64,000 bases of DNA from Ctenosaura bakeri. Lineage: Eukaryota > Chordata > Lepidosauria > Squamata > Iguanidae. A model generated the notes under the pieces. That model was not told the origin of the DNA. It did no database searches and saw nothing but the letters and a program-made list of their open reading frames with translations. The position numbers and the translations under genes were made by a program. Shown here piece after piece: positions 51,833 through 63,787 of this stretch (positions within the stretch are counted from its first letter, which is position 1; each line of letters begins with the position of its first letter). The stretch covers positions 186,001 to 250,000 of the forward strand of contig CAOLHI010001668.1 of assembly GCA_948474755.1 (NCBI GenBank), read 5' to 3'.

Positions 51833-54706
51833 ATATCACCAATTAACTGAAAATAAGAAGAGGATATTATTAACATTTCACAACCGTATATAAAAAAATT
51901 CAAACTTTTTTCTGAAACATAAAAAAAGAACAAAAAGGGAAGGGAAAAAAGGGAATGTAGCAGCACCTTTAATGAACATAAACCTACTTCTCTTTTTTAA
52001 AGCCCACTTTAGATGGCTGCAGCTAAACTGCAACATAAGTTTTAACATATTACTTTAGTTTTAATATTTTATAAATATTTCAGCACATTAGGCCGGAAAT
52101 TCAAACACATAAAACAAGAGCTGAGCTCCAGATTGACATCAGGCTAGTCGATGCCCTTCTAAACCTTAAACCTTGACTGGACTGAATAAAGTTGTTTCAA
52201 TGGTCAAAGCAGATCCTTAATGCTACTAGCTCAGGAATGACTTATCGACCACCCAGCAAGAGAAAAAAGCCTATGAGATCAGCTCTTAGCTCATTAACTC
52301 CAAAAGTCTCCCTTAATACTACTGTTGCTATCCAAGGGACCAAATTTAGAATTCATCTTCCTGCCTGAACAAAGGCAAAAAAAGTCTCTTATCACAGTTG
52401 GAAACGATTCATAACAGTTATTTTCCTTCCTGTAACTTTCTTCCACAGCTGATTTTGCATACAGGTCCCATAGTAGTAACAACTGCTAAACTTTAATTAC
52501 CATTACAACTAAATATGCAAACATCATCCTGTTATGCAGCATAGGGAAGTCTGAAAACAATTCAGAAATGCAAAACCAAACCAGCTGTATTGCATGTTCA
52601 CATACTTTAATTTTTAGCAATTGTCTTTCCAAATGCCACTACTCAAACTGACCAAACACTGCAACAATAATATAAACAGCAGACCAAAAAATTGACCTCT
52701 CTAAAACAACACAAACTATGAACATGGTCCATCCAAAGTTTTAGGTAATTATTTCAATGACAGAGATTTAAGCATGTATTTAATCCTCTATGACTGAAAT
52801 AGACAAAATTTGGAAATAATTAGACTTTGGCCAGATAGCATCCCGTATTGTATGCATGTCTGCTCAGAACTAAACCCCATTTGTTTTAATGAAATTGTGT
52901 AAAATTGCAGGCTAAATGACATTACCTGCAAGGACTGCATTTACTAGCAGCAACAGAACAATTCTGCTGAGAGAAATCCTTATATAAAATGTGTATCTAC
53001 AGGTATATTTTCTGAGAAACTGGCTGTATGAAACTCAGTGGGACTTAGTTCTAAGTAATATGCATCAACCGGGAATGAGAAACTTCCATCTAAGTATAAG
53101 GAACATGATAGAAATCCAGTGTTCGCCAACACTTCTAACTGTTCCATACAAGTCTATGAAATCATGTGTACTGCTGCTTTCAAGTCACCTGTTGCAGCAA
53201 GATAATTTTAAGAGTCTGCCAACCACAACTAATTCTGGTTGAATTGCTAAACCTAATCAGTCAACCTTTTGACTACCAAGCTTATTCAAAGTATTCTTAA
53301 AAAAGAAAACAGATTATATTATTTTTGCCTATAATTCAAACTACAGCAATACACCAAGACAATGAACAAACTTACTGATCAGTTTCCAAGGGAAAAAAAC
53401 AATGGACAGAACTTTTATGCTACCTAACCATATAATAAAGCATCTAAGTATCATTTTAGAACTTAATTCAATTAAAAAGTTATCTATCTTATAATCCCCA
53501 TCAGCATTTTCATTTTTTAAGATCGGATAAGACAGGTGCCTCTGCAGAAAATGTAGTGAGAAAGGTGAGCCTCACTGGATAGCAGATACAGGGATGTCTG
53601 TTTCAAACAGCAGATCTAAAGTTCTCAGATAAAGCATCGCTTTTATATAAGATCCAAGTATTTAGTTCAGCTGGGGAGAAGGTAGCTGCATAGTCCAGTA
53701 TCTATAGTGAGACAATATTGTATTTCTATTCTGTCTCCAATCCATAGCTAGGCATTCTTTCATTCAGAATGATCAAATTGTCAATAATGCTACAGAATTT
53801 TCCTCCTGATTAGCTGGTAAAAATATTAGAATATTAGGTGTTCTCCCCAAACATTAAAAAATTAGTTCAGAAATTTTATACTACCCAGCTCTATATTTTG
53901 TTTTAATTCAACTGGCATATTAAAAAGTAACTGTCAATATATGATACGATTGTAAATGGGACTTTCAATATAGTACCACGGAGGTGATGAAAAGAATGGA
54001 TTACCAACCAGGCCAAGAAAAAAAATTAAATAATTTTGAATGCTAATTTTTCCCTTTTATCTTAAAATTTCCCCAAACGTTTGTGCAAAGACTACAAAAA
54101 TTATAACTGAGCAAAAACAAATTAAGAAGCCACTAATCTACAATAATTCCCCTCCTATTTTTCTTCGTTATAGTTAGATTTTCTGCACCTGCTCCACAAC
54201 CTGCTAATACAGGTTAGACACAGACAAGAGAGTCCCAGCTTTCAACAATATTGACTAATAAGAACTGTGATAATATCCACATTTAATATTTTTACACAGT
54301 TAAATTAGCCAGAGAGTTTCACAGACCCACCTTGAAGTTTTCAATAAAAACATGGCCAGGGGTTCCTAAACACCCCCACAGTTTTCAACCCATGGCAAAT
54401 AATTCCACAGAGGTATATTTGTTAATATATGCCCTAGGCGCTGCCGGTACAGCAACAAAATTCTTCCTGCGAAGAAAAAATATGTACGGCAGGAAACACT
54501 AATGTCTTTGCAAGGCCAATCTCTCCCCCCACAACACGGGCACCCTAATAAGCTGCGGGGGGGGAGAGTCAGGATTAACCTGTGAGAGCCAACAACGGAA
54601 ATAGCTGCATCCAGGAACCCGGGAGACAGTAATGGGCAAAGGGGCCTTACTGGAACAATCCGAAAAAGTGCCTCTGTGGCCAGCCGCGCCGGGCAGAAAC
54701 ACTGGG

Positions 54707-54884
54707 GGCATTTCCGCACGAGTCTGTTATAGCGCGATGATTCCACTTTCAACCTCCTCTGGAATCCTGTGGTTTGCAGTTTCGGGAGGGGCCGGCCGGC
54801 CCCTCCCGAAACTGCAAACCCCAGGATTCCAGAGGAGGTTGAAAGTGGAATCATCGCGCTATAACAGGCTCGTGCGGAAACGGC
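54707..54884. mobile_element. 178-bp near-perfect palindrome, probable MITE
   Basis: Arms meet without a loop at 54795/54796 inside GGCCGGCCGGCC. The inner 85 bases of each arm (54711-54795, 54796-54880) match with two differences, and the outer four with two more. A 5-bp repeat, CTGGG, lies at 54702-54706 and 54885-54889. The terminal sequence is CATTTCCGCACGAG. ORFs on both strands read the same peptides because of the symmetry. GC-rich and next to the CpG island. Family unknown. Confidence 0.8.
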
Positions 54885-55575
54885 CTGGGTCTCTCACACA
54901 CAAGAACTGGGGGATCAACGAGAGCAAAGCCACCAGCCGCCAGGACAAGAAGAAAAAAGTACCAGGAAAGGCCACTGTCACTCCAGTCCCAACCCCGGCG
55001 TGAATACACACAAACGGGGCAGAAAGAGAGAACAAATACGGGCAGGCGGGAAGGGACAGCAAGGGTGTGAGGCGGGGTTCGGGGAAGAGACTTCGGGCAA
55101 GTCACGGAGACTGAAGTTCACACGGGGAAAGCGGGGAGGGGGACGAAGGGACCGAAGCGCCCCCCACGCGCGAGCCGCAGCCCCTCCGCTGCCCCCAACC
55201 CGTCTCCCCCCCCCCAGAAGGGACCCCAAGGGCCACCGGGCTCCCCAAGAACACGAGCAGCGACGAGAGTTGACGGTGGGTCTGGGCGCGACTCCGGGGC
55301 TTGAGAGAGAGGGAGCTTCCATCCCAGAGAGCTCCCCGCTCCCCTCCCCGAGAGTACCGGTAGAGCGGCTGCGGGGCCGAGAAAGAGAGACGGTCGCCGC
55401 ACCTTCGTCTTCCCGGGGACAACAACACGGACGAGGCTCGCTCTGACGGCGCAAAGGAAGGTACGCCCGGCCCCGCTTTCTCTCTTCAGGCCCCTCAAGC
55501 CAAGAGGCGCGGGCCAGAGAGCGGCGGCGCGTCGGAATCCTCCCCCTCCACCGCGAGCGCCAAGACCAAAGCACC

Positions 55576-55596
55576 ACGACGACGACGACGACGACG
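55576..55596. repeat. (ACG)n triplet repeat in CpG island
   Basis: Seven ACG units, CGT on the minus strand, where it would fall in or near the PALS1 untranslated first exon. CpG-containing triplets of this length are uncommon. Confidence 0.85.
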
Positions 55597-55667
55597 GCGG
55601 CCGCCGCCTCGCCTCCTGTACCAGATCCCAGCAACGAAACCGCCGTCTTTTTCTTCCCCTCCCCCTC

Positions 55668-55679
55668 CGCGCGTGCGCA
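55668..55679 (-). promoter_or_regulatory. Perfect NRF1 site
   Basis: The minus strand reads TGCGCACGCGCG, a full match to the NRF1 palindromic consensus YGCGCAYGCGCR. It lies in the CpG island, about 80 bases from the CGT repeat. Confidence 0.75.
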
Positions 55680-55709
55680 TACCCAGCATCTCTCTCTCCT
55701 TTGCTCCCA

Positions 55710-55714
55710 CCAAT
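55710..55714. promoter_or_regulatory. CCAAT box
   Basis: CACCAATC context at 55708-55715, plus-strand orientation (ATTGG on the minus strand), an NF-Y-type site between the NRF1 site and the CRE. Confidence 0.55.
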
Positions 55715-55790
55715 CTTCGAGCCCCTCCTTTCAAGGGTAAGGAGGCGTGGCTGAAAACCTACGCCTGCCCTCAGCCGCTGAGCTTTCCGT

Positions 55791-55798
55791 TGACGTCA
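55791..55798. promoter_or_regulatory. Palindromic CRE (TGACGTCA)
   Basis: Full 8-bp cAMP-response element in a CGTTGACGTCACGCG context, at the outer edge of the CpG island. A CREB/ATF site by sequence; occupancy is not shown. Confidence 0.75.
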
Positions 55799-56210
55799 CG
55801 CGCGCGCTCCCCTCCCTCGCTCCCCTCATTAGGTTTAGCTGGGGTTTGCCGAGCTGAGGGAAGGTTACTTTTGTCCCTGTGAGGGAAGATGTTACTTGGA
55901 CAAGGAGGGAGGAGCGAGGGCGAGGATACATTAAGTTTTATTAGCAGTATGCTAGGTGGAAACGGAGCAGGTGAATTTTCTTGACTCCATATTTCCATAG
56001 TGAGAACTGAGGACTAGCGCCTCGTTTGCGTTTACCTCATAACTTGAAAAACAACCGCCGCCAAGTTTGTGTATGTTCCAAATCCGATTAAATTCTAACT
56101 GATAAAATATTTTTGTGGATGAATAGACAGATTTAAAGTTGATTATGTACATTTGCACGTCACCAAAAAGTAAATAGGGTTTTTTGTAAGATAGAAATGT
56201 AAGGCATACG

Positions 56211-56376
56211 GTCGCCAGAGCGAAAACTGGAGAGGGTTCCTGTACCTTTAAATGGTTGTGTAGAAGAAGGAATTTCAGCAGGTCTCTCCCCTCAGGCAAC
56301 GCCTGCTGAAATTCCCCCCTTCTACACAACCCTTAAAGGGCACAGGAGCCCTCTCTTCTGTTTTCACTCTGGCAAC
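56211..56376. mobile_element. 166-bp foldback element, probable MITE
   Basis: Left arm GTCGCCAGAGCGAAAACTGG to GGAATTTCAGCAGG (56211-56282) and right arm CCTGCTGAAATTCCCCCCTT to TCTGGCAAC are complementary over about 72 bases with scattered substitutions and short indels, around a loop of about 19 bases. No clear target duplication seen. Non-coding. Confidence 0.75.
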
Positions 56377-57679
56377 TCCACAACCCAGCATAGTTTAATC
56401 AACAAAGGCTGTCACTCGTCCTTAGTATCTCTGGCTCCATGCTTTTATAGTAGTACATGAATACCAAAATAGTCATAAAATAAAAAGAGAGTGCACCATC
56501 AGTTCTCATCCCAATTAATAAAATCAGCTCTCCACATTTTCTTCCCCTTCTCACTCTCACAAACCTTTGACCTTTATCATTCCCTCCCCTCTCCATGGCT
56601 AAAGCTATCAAAATATGGAGGATGAGGAAGAGAAGGTCCAACCCAGTACATTCCTGTTGTCCAATTCAAAGTTTTTATACAATATAATCATTCATGCGTG
56701 ACAACTTAAATTATATCACTGAACGGGCACACCTCAGTTGACAAAGCCTCTGACAAAGAAGCTCCTTTTTACAAAGTCCTTTTATGAGAGTCAAACCCAG
56801 CCCTCCCCTTTTCTTGTGTTCTGTCTAGCTAGAAAGGTTTCTTTTTTTTTCAGCATTGGCATTGGGAGGATGGTGAAGGAGGGCCAGAGAAAGACAGACT
56901 TTTAATGTATTGCAGGAGCATGTTTGCAGTAAACAATGCAATAAAACTTATCCCAGGAAAGAATGATATTCTACTGTAGTTTTTTCCTAGTTATTGTACC
57001 TGTTGTACTTCTAGTACAACCAAAGTAAACAGCTGCCACCAGAATTACTTACTGAGCCTGTGTGAAGAAAAGTGGAAAGCAGATTAGCCTGCTTCACCAT
57101 CTATACTGGCATGTTGATAAAGCATAGATCTATAAATTTTGCCACCCAAATGGAAATCGTAAGAAAAGTGGATGCTGTTGAAAAAAATATCATGGGATGT
57201 ATTCTGGATGAAGCTTTCAAATGGTTTCTAAAAGGTTCAAACAAACATAGACTCAGGTTGCATAATTTTGGTGTTCTGTAGAAAGGCTGCTTAAAACAGT
57301 AATTCAGGGGGCTCTGAGCAGATGAACTATATAGGACTGTAGCATTCAACTGTGTTCTGTAGATCAGAACTAAACTATATTTTGTCTTTTCCTAGTTAAA
57401 GAAAAAAAATCAAGGCATATTCTTCAAAATGGTGGCAACATCTTCTAAACGTGGAATGCTTAACAGTTAATTCTTGAAGAGAATGTTTAAAAATTAAGAA
57501 CCATTGGTAAGTAACCTCTCTTATAACAAAACAACAGAAACAAAGACATTGAGAACTGCAGTATTTGAACTATAGATATTTTGTAGAAATAATGCAATGA
57601 AATGTTGGTCTGAGAGTAAATGTGCCCCAACTTCATTCTGTAGAATACTAGGGGTTATACAGAAAGTGATCATAGGGTA

Positions 57680-58060
57680 CTAGTGGGCAATCCAAGCAAA
57701 GTTAATGCTCAAAATTCTACAACAAAGATTTTTACCACACATGGAGCAAGAAATGTCAGATGTCCAAGCTGGATTCAGGAAAGGAGGAGGCAGTAGAGAT
57801 CCTGTTGCAAACACATGTTGGATAATGGCATGCACCAAGGAATTTCAGAAGAAAATCAGTCTGTGCTTTACAGATTACAGCAAAGCATTTGATTGTATAG
57901 ATCGTGAAAAACTATGGAACATTCTTAAAGAAATGGGTGTATATGTTTGATTGTCCTGATGTGTAACCAGTATAGAAGACAAGAGGCTACTGTCAGGACA
58001 GAAAAGGAGAGACAGAATGGTTTCTAATTGGCAAAGGAGTCAGGCTGTACAAACTGAAAA
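57680..58060 (+). mobile_element. BovB/RTE-type LINE reverse transcriptase fragment
   Basis: The plus strand encodes LPHMEQEMSDVQAGFRKG and SLCFTDYSKAFDCIDREK, the VQAGFRKG and FxDYxKAFD blocks of BovB RT (the second contains the first catalytic Asp), followed after a stop by a degenerate ATVRTEKE-like region and GKGVRQ-like block. Truncated at both sides. Confidence 0.85.
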
Positions 58061-58339
58061 GAATTCATCATTATTGGACAACTAGGGACCAAAGTTACAT
58101 CCACAGGGACTGTATCAGGTATGGCATCCAAGCTGAAATGGATCTGGGTGATTTTATCTGCAAAGTGCCTTGCGTATTCTTCACAAGGGGCTATCGAGTG
58201 GTTTGCATTTTCTTTTCAGGGTCCAGAATATAAGAGACCTTGGATATTAAGACAATAACCCTTTATACAAGTTCTTATCCACACAATTTTAAAGTAAATA
58301 TCCAGAAGATATACTGAATAAATCATTACAAACTTGATA

Positions 58340-58960
58340 TATGTTCAGAAACTTCAGCTTGCTGAAACTTCAGCAAGTTCAAAACACTGCGTTCTAGCTA
58401 GGCTGCTGACGTGAGCTGAGTACAGGGAGCATATAATTCCCTTGCTGAAACCAGTGGGTTTCTGGGCAGAATTTGAAGTACTGGTTATGACTCATACAGG
58501 TTGGGACCAGCCTATCTGAAAGACTGTTTCTCCCTATACAACCCAACTGAATGTTAAGATTTTTAAAGGAAGGCTTTCTCTTGATCACACTACCATCAAA
58601 GGTGTGGTGAGGACTAGGGCGAGAGCATTCCTAGTGGCTGCTCCCACACAATGGAATTCTCTTCTAAGAGAGGCTTAGTTGGCCTTTTCTCCTTTTGCCA
58701 GCAAGCAAAGAAGGAACTTCTTCTTTAAGCAAACTTTCAGCTTTTAATTGATTGGGATCATACAGTGGGTATGCTAGTTTTAATATGTAATAGGTTTTTC
58801 ATATTTTTTCTGTTTTTAATGTTTTTAAATAGATAGTTGTTTAATGCTTGTTAGATGTTTTTATGCAGATCATTTTATCTATTTTTTTTTAACATACAGT
58901 GTAAACCACATTGGGTCCTATGTGGGAGACATTCAGGATATAAATTAAATAAAAAAATTA
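58340..58960 (+). mobile_element. L2-like LINE 3' end, forward
   Basis: Degraded ORF2 end (a short peptide HTGWDQPI in one frame) is followed by a 3' untranslated region ending in AAACCACATTGGGTCCTATG and GGATATAAATTAAATAAA, the typical L2 3' end. Broken by many stops. Confidence 0.65.
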
Positions 58961-59464
58961 TTTCCAAGCATTGTTGAATGGCAACCACATACACTCAAAA
59001 ATGAAGAAAGTAATGCAGATAATCTCTTCTTTGTCATAGCTGTATGCCTGATATTTAATGACTTATTTAGTACAGGCTTTGGATGTTTACTTAGAAATCG
59101 TAATGATGAGAACATTAATGTTCAAAGCACTTTACTACATTCATGGCTGGAATGGAATATGAACTAGAGGCTCCAAAGTCCATCTTTCCCTCTTTTATAA
59201 TTCAGTAATGAATAAACTACAGACAACCTACATCACACATTTCTTAGGTAATATCCCTTATGATAATACTGCATTGGCCTTTCCTTCAGTATATCATTTG
59301 CCAGTAGCATGATTCTGTATAGAACCCTATTTTGGACAGAGTTGCACTTCATCTGAAGAAACTGTTGTAGCAGTTTGAGAGTATTCTATGAACAGTTTCT
59401 GATCACTAAAATTACAGTGTTTTGTTTTATTTTGGGAATACGTGAATCCTTTACAAGATTAGGC

Positions 59465-59960
59465 TGGTTCACCAGCTGCTTCCCTACCTGGACAGAGATA
59501 GCCTGACCTCAGTGATCCACACTTCAGTAATCTTCTGTTTAGATAATAGTAATGCATTATATGTGGGGCTGCCTATAATGATAGTTCAGTAATTGCAATT
59601 AGAGTAGAATATAGTTGCTTGACTGTGAACTGGGACTTACGAGTGCATGATGTGAATGCTCTACCAAAAAGACTTCAGGCTCAAATCAAAGTACTAATTT
59701 TGACTTTTAAAGCCCTTCATGCATTTAGATTGGAAAAATCGTCTGCCTTTACTCTGAGATCTTCATCAGAGTGCCTTCTCTGGATTATCCTGTCACCTGA
59801 GGTTTAGTGGGTAGAGAGAGGATCTTTTCAATGGTTGTGCCCTGTTTTTGGAATATTCTGTATCTTCGGAGAGGTTCACTAGGCAGTTTTCTGTTAGTTT
59901 TCCAATGCAGGCAAACAGCTTTTCAAAATTTCCACAGCTCTTTTAGATTTTTAATTTGTT
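59465..59960 (+). mobile_element. L2-like LINE ORF2 C-terminal fragment, forward
   Basis: Degraded frames give a 'SNALYVGLP'-like block and IKVLILTFKALHAFRL, matching the C-terminal L2 region, then a 'FSMVVPCFWNILYL' segment corresponding to the APKLWNGLP block of better copies. Many stops. Confidence 0.7.
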
Positions 59961-59994
59961 ATAGTCTGTTTATTTGGATATTGATTTATTTGTG

Positions 59995-60238
59995 TGTTGT
60001 GTGCCTTCAAGTCATTTCTGACTTATAGTACCCCTAAGGTGAACTAATTGTTGGCTTTTCTTGGCAAGGTTTATTAGAAGGGGATTTTCTTTTGCATTTT
60101 CTTCCACAGCTGAGAGAATGTGACTTCCCAAAGGTTAGCCATGGGTTTCCATAGCTGAGATTTCAAGCAGAACTAAGAACCCTGGTCTTTCAGAGTCCTA
60201 GTCCAACACTCAAAATCACTACACCATGTTTGCTCTGT
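59995..60238 (-). mobile_element. tRNA-derived squamate SINE, reverse
   Basis: Starts with the tail complement GTGTGCCTTCAAGTCATTTC, then CTGACTTATAGTACCCCTAA and CTTTTCTTGGCAAGG, and ends with a head complement (CTACACCATGTTTGCTCT). Confidence 0.8.
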
Positions 60239-60242
60239 CTGT

Positions 60243-60400
60243 TTTATGTAGAATCATTGGACTGTAAGTTTGGAAAGAATGCCTGCCAATGCAGGAATTC
60301 ACAACTAAAACATCCCTGGCAGGTGGCCATCCAATCTCTATTTAAATGCTTTTAACAAGGGAGAGTCCACCAGGCTTAGGTGGCTGTTCTAACGAACATA
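60243..60400 (-). mobile_element. CR1 LINE 3'-end fragment, reverse
   Basis: AGAATCATTGGACTGTAAG, CATCCCTGGCAGGTGGCCAT and CCAATCTCTATTTAAATGC are diverged complements of the CR1 3' end. Confidence 0.65.
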
Positions 60401-61149
60401 ATGTATTAAATAAAATAGCTATGAAATTGTAATAGGACTTCTGGTCTGAATGGTGTTGCAAAGAGTCACCTAGGATGATTGCTGTCACATGGTTGCTGCC
60501 ATGAGCGGTTATTCCAGGTATTTTTTTTCTTCTCTGAGATTGCTATGATCATTGCCTGGACAAGTTACCTTTTTGGAAAGAGAAGTCCAGAAGGGGCTCA
60601 AAAGGGACCTCATTGCACTAGTCCAAGATGCCCAAAGTGCTGTCCACACTGGTAGGGCGATTAGGTGGAGGTGAGGGGGTCGCATTGCTGCCGCGACTGC
60701 TCAGAGTATGTTGTTGAATTTTCAACACAAGTGACACTGAAGACTTTTTGAAAATGGAGTCAAGGAATGAACATTACATACAGTAAACTCAAGAACTTAC
60801 CCAAAGCCTGAACAAGATAATAACTCCAGCATTTGAGATATGATTCACGGACACTGATATGTAAGCTTACAATTTAAAAACTCCATTGTGAACAGTGGAA
60901 TTTTTCTATGTTTTTTTTTTTTGTGCTGTCAAACTATTACTGCAGGAACCAGTGTGAGTAAGAGCTTCATAATTTTGTAACAAAGATTTTCTTTTTTTCC
61001 TGTCAAATTTCCTTTTAGTGTTACTTTGTAATTGAAAGACTGGAAAGAGATGAGCACTATATAGTTCATTTTGCTTCTCCTCATGAGAATGAGAATTCTC
61101 TCATGAGAATTCTTGCATTAAAAAAAAGCGACTGGTCATAATTCAACTT

Positions 61150-61925
61150 AAAAGGACTATTTAAATCTCACTGATATATCTCTTGTTTGAAAAGTCCTTG
61201 CTTAAGAAATATTGGCAAATTCTACTTTATATGGTCTCGTTTGCAAGAATCAAGTTTGCTAAATCGTGGAAAAGTAAGTATAGGCCTGAAATAGATCAAT
61301 GGCTTATAAGTTTAATGGAAATGAATGAACATGACTTGTTGGGTCATCACATAAATAGGAAACAGACAACAAAATTCAAAGAAGAATGGATTCCAGTTAC
61401 AAATTATATAGGAAAGAGATGGGGATCTATAACTAATGATATCATGTAAAATCTATTTTATTTTCTCTCTCCTTTTTAGTGACCACATTTACATTATTAA
61501 CAACTTGGAGACAATAAAAAACCAATCAGACATGATTTTCTAAACCTACCATAGGATGAACATATATCGATTGTAGATAAAGTTTAGAGAAATGTACCTA
61601 AATGAATAAACATTGTGATGAAGTTTATAGGAAGAGTAGAAATAGATAGATAAACTGCGATCAAACAGAATTGAATTAGTGCAAGTTGAAAGATGAAGGT
61701 AAATAAGGAAGTTTTGGATACACTTGTGTAAAGAATGTCCAAGGAAAAGGGTAAGAGGAGGGTTTTTTTTTAAGGGACAGAGATAAAGATAGAGATTATA
61801 CAATAACTATGCTTGTAACTGTAAAAACTAGTCTTGGTTCCTTTGTAATATTTTAATTGCTATCTTATTTTTACTTTTTTATTTTCTTTTTTCCTTCTTT
61901 TTTTTATAAAAAACAATAAAAAAGA
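61150..61925 (+). mobile_element. L1-like LINE 3' end, forward
   Basis: The ORF fragment FARIKFAKSWKSKYRPEIDQ, WLISLMEMNEHDLLG and NRKQTTKFKEEWIPV resembles the extreme C-terminus of squamate L1-type ORF2 proteins (an 'A..W K...PT...W' tail). It is followed by an untranslated stretch and an A-rich end with AATAAAAAAG. 5'-truncated, as usual for L1 insertions. Confidence 0.6.
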
Positions 61926-63759
61926 AGCTGTAATAGAGATGTTGTGGTTTTTTTAAATATTTTAAATATTTGATGCAACTTACCTTAATAGTGGATTTGC
62001 AGGGCAGTGTATAAATCTAAATAGTTTTTAAAAAATCCAAAACTCTGAGAGTTTCTTCTAATAAGAATTATTTTGAAATATCAATTCATGTTAGCTGCTG
62101 CCTGTTTTAAAATAAAGTAAATCTTAAAAAAGTAAATCATAACTGATTAAATTTGGGGCAGGGAAATGTGCAATTGAATAGTGCAGCATCAACAGCTGCA
62201 GTGAGAAGACGTGCCTACTTCAGTTCTCGGTTCACAGCTCCACTTTTTAAAGAAAAGTTATTTTAATGAGCAGTTTCTGGAGACAGAGCAAATTATCCTG
62301 TAACTGACCTAGGAAATTCTCTTTTCCATTAATTTCTCAGGCAATAGTTGAGAACATATTTGCTAAGCATAAAATAAATCTTGTCTATAGATTCTGAATA
62401 ACAAAATCCAATGAGGATGTTGGAGGTTGTATAATCATTTTTCTTTTTACAAGATAGTGGAGTAGTTGAGTACATTATGTCACTGACTGAAAAACAGGCC
62501 CTGGTTTTCTAATTTTTGAGAAGCAGTTGAATCTAATAATTACCACCAGTTATTACAAATTCATGTATTTCATTTGTTCATCTGATCATTTGTTTCTGAA
62601 AAAGAAACTTATAATACATGCTACTACTGAATTTAGAATCAAACAACGTTAAGAATATTTAATCAGTAACTGTAAAACAGAGATTCCCAAGCCTTTTCAG
62701 ACCTTGTTCAGTGGATTATAATGAATGCCCCCAAACAAATGACTAAGACCCAGAGAAACCACGGATGTGGGAAGGTAGCTTCAGTGTACTCACAGGGTAG
62801 TAGTGGATGGTAATAGGACTTCATTTTCTTTTTGTTTTTAACTCCTCACACCTGCTATGGTACAACTGCTGCACTGGAAAACCTTCAAATTGTAGAGAGG
62901 TCTTGAAGTACAGAGGGAATGGCACTAGCAAGAGTTAAAGAGCCCCAATGTACATAACAGAGATTTGGATGCCAGCCAGTGGCAATAGTATGCGTTTACA
63001 TTCCAGATACTAAAATTTGTCATATTTCATTTTTTAAAGTCTCCACAGTTGTACTGTTCAAAACCATTTCAATTTGCATAATAAAATAGTTATCAAAGGA
63101 TTTTCTTAGAGTATCACTTGCAGCAGCAGATTCTTATTTATCCACATGCTGTTCATCTAAATAAGGAAATACAAAACAGATTGTAAAATTTCCTTCTTTG
63201 CTCTGTATTCCAAGGAAACCATTAACATACCATTTAGAACTGCTGGAAACTTAGGTGCTACTGTGAGAAGGAGTTTTATTTTTCCACAAAAAGTGATACC
63301 TGCCTGAACTCTGTATTGCTGTTGAGAAATCTGCCCAGAAACTCTTCATTGCACTCTTTGGTATGGTTGAAGACACACGGTTGGATAGAACCTTCAAATC
63401 ATTTTGATGTTGCTTTGCACTGTTGCTAAGAAATTGGACTTGACATCAGTTTTATGTTAATATGTAATCTCTAGTTCATAGCTTTCCTAAGATCCTGGCA
63501 TAGCTAAATGGGGGACAAAAATCCCCACACCTTTCTTTTGTTTTTATACGGTTCCAAATAAAAGGATTTACTAGACACAATTTTGCCAGTAGTTATACTT
63601 GAAGGTATTGGTATGCTATTGCAAATAAAGGTTACTATTCATCCAGAGTAAAGTGTACCATATTCCATTCTCATCAGTCATCTGGATCCAGAGAAACCTC
63701 ATAAATCTGTAATTTAGTGGATGCTCTCAGTCATGGAAGGAAGATAGGGAGATCAATCT

Positions 63760-63779
63760 GCCTGTCTGTCTGTCTGTCC
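63760..63779. repeat. (CTGT)n microsatellite
   Basis: Run of CTGT units directly before the CR1 fragment at the end of the window. Confidence 0.85.
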
Positions 63780-63787
63780 TGTCTGGA

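Larger units (their letters stand above)
20942..55400 (-). other. Predicted PALS1 leader intron (about 34 kb)
   Basis: Inferred to separate the promoter-proximal first exon near 55.4-55.6 kb from the start-codon exon. It is packed with the transposon remnants listed below. Stretches without a separate entry (for example 21.4-22.5, 26.0-28.2, 31.0-32.8, 50.0-51.7 and 52.0-54.6 kb) are AT-rich sequence in which I recognised nothing. Additional untranslated exons inside it cannot be excluded. The exact 5' border is uncertain. Confidence 0.55.
54890..55860. promoter_or_regulatory. PALS1: CpG island, probable PALS1 promoter
   Basis: The only GC- and CpG-rich stretch in the window, with dense CpG, GC-box-like runs and unbroken composition-driven ORFs on both strands. 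It lies upstream of the start-codon exon in the correct orientation and is the best promoter candidate for PALS1. A minus-strand donor-like CGAAG-GTGCGG at 55403/55402 could end the untranslated first exon. On the plus strand CAAGG-GTAAGG at 55736/55737 is a good donor, so divergent transcription is possible. Confidence 0.75.

Noticed and set aside
54366..55003. 162-residue minus and 123-residue plus ORFs with nearly identical peptides
   Set aside because: The shared peptide is a direct result of the palindrome at 54707-54884 reading the same on both strands, not a duplicated gene.
54978..55634. 218-residue minus-strand ORF and several other long ORFs on both strands in the CpG island
   Set aside because: They follow from GC-rich, stop-poor composition. 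The peptides are low-complexity Arg/Gly/Pro/Ser runs with no recognisable domain, and ORFs overlap in several frames.
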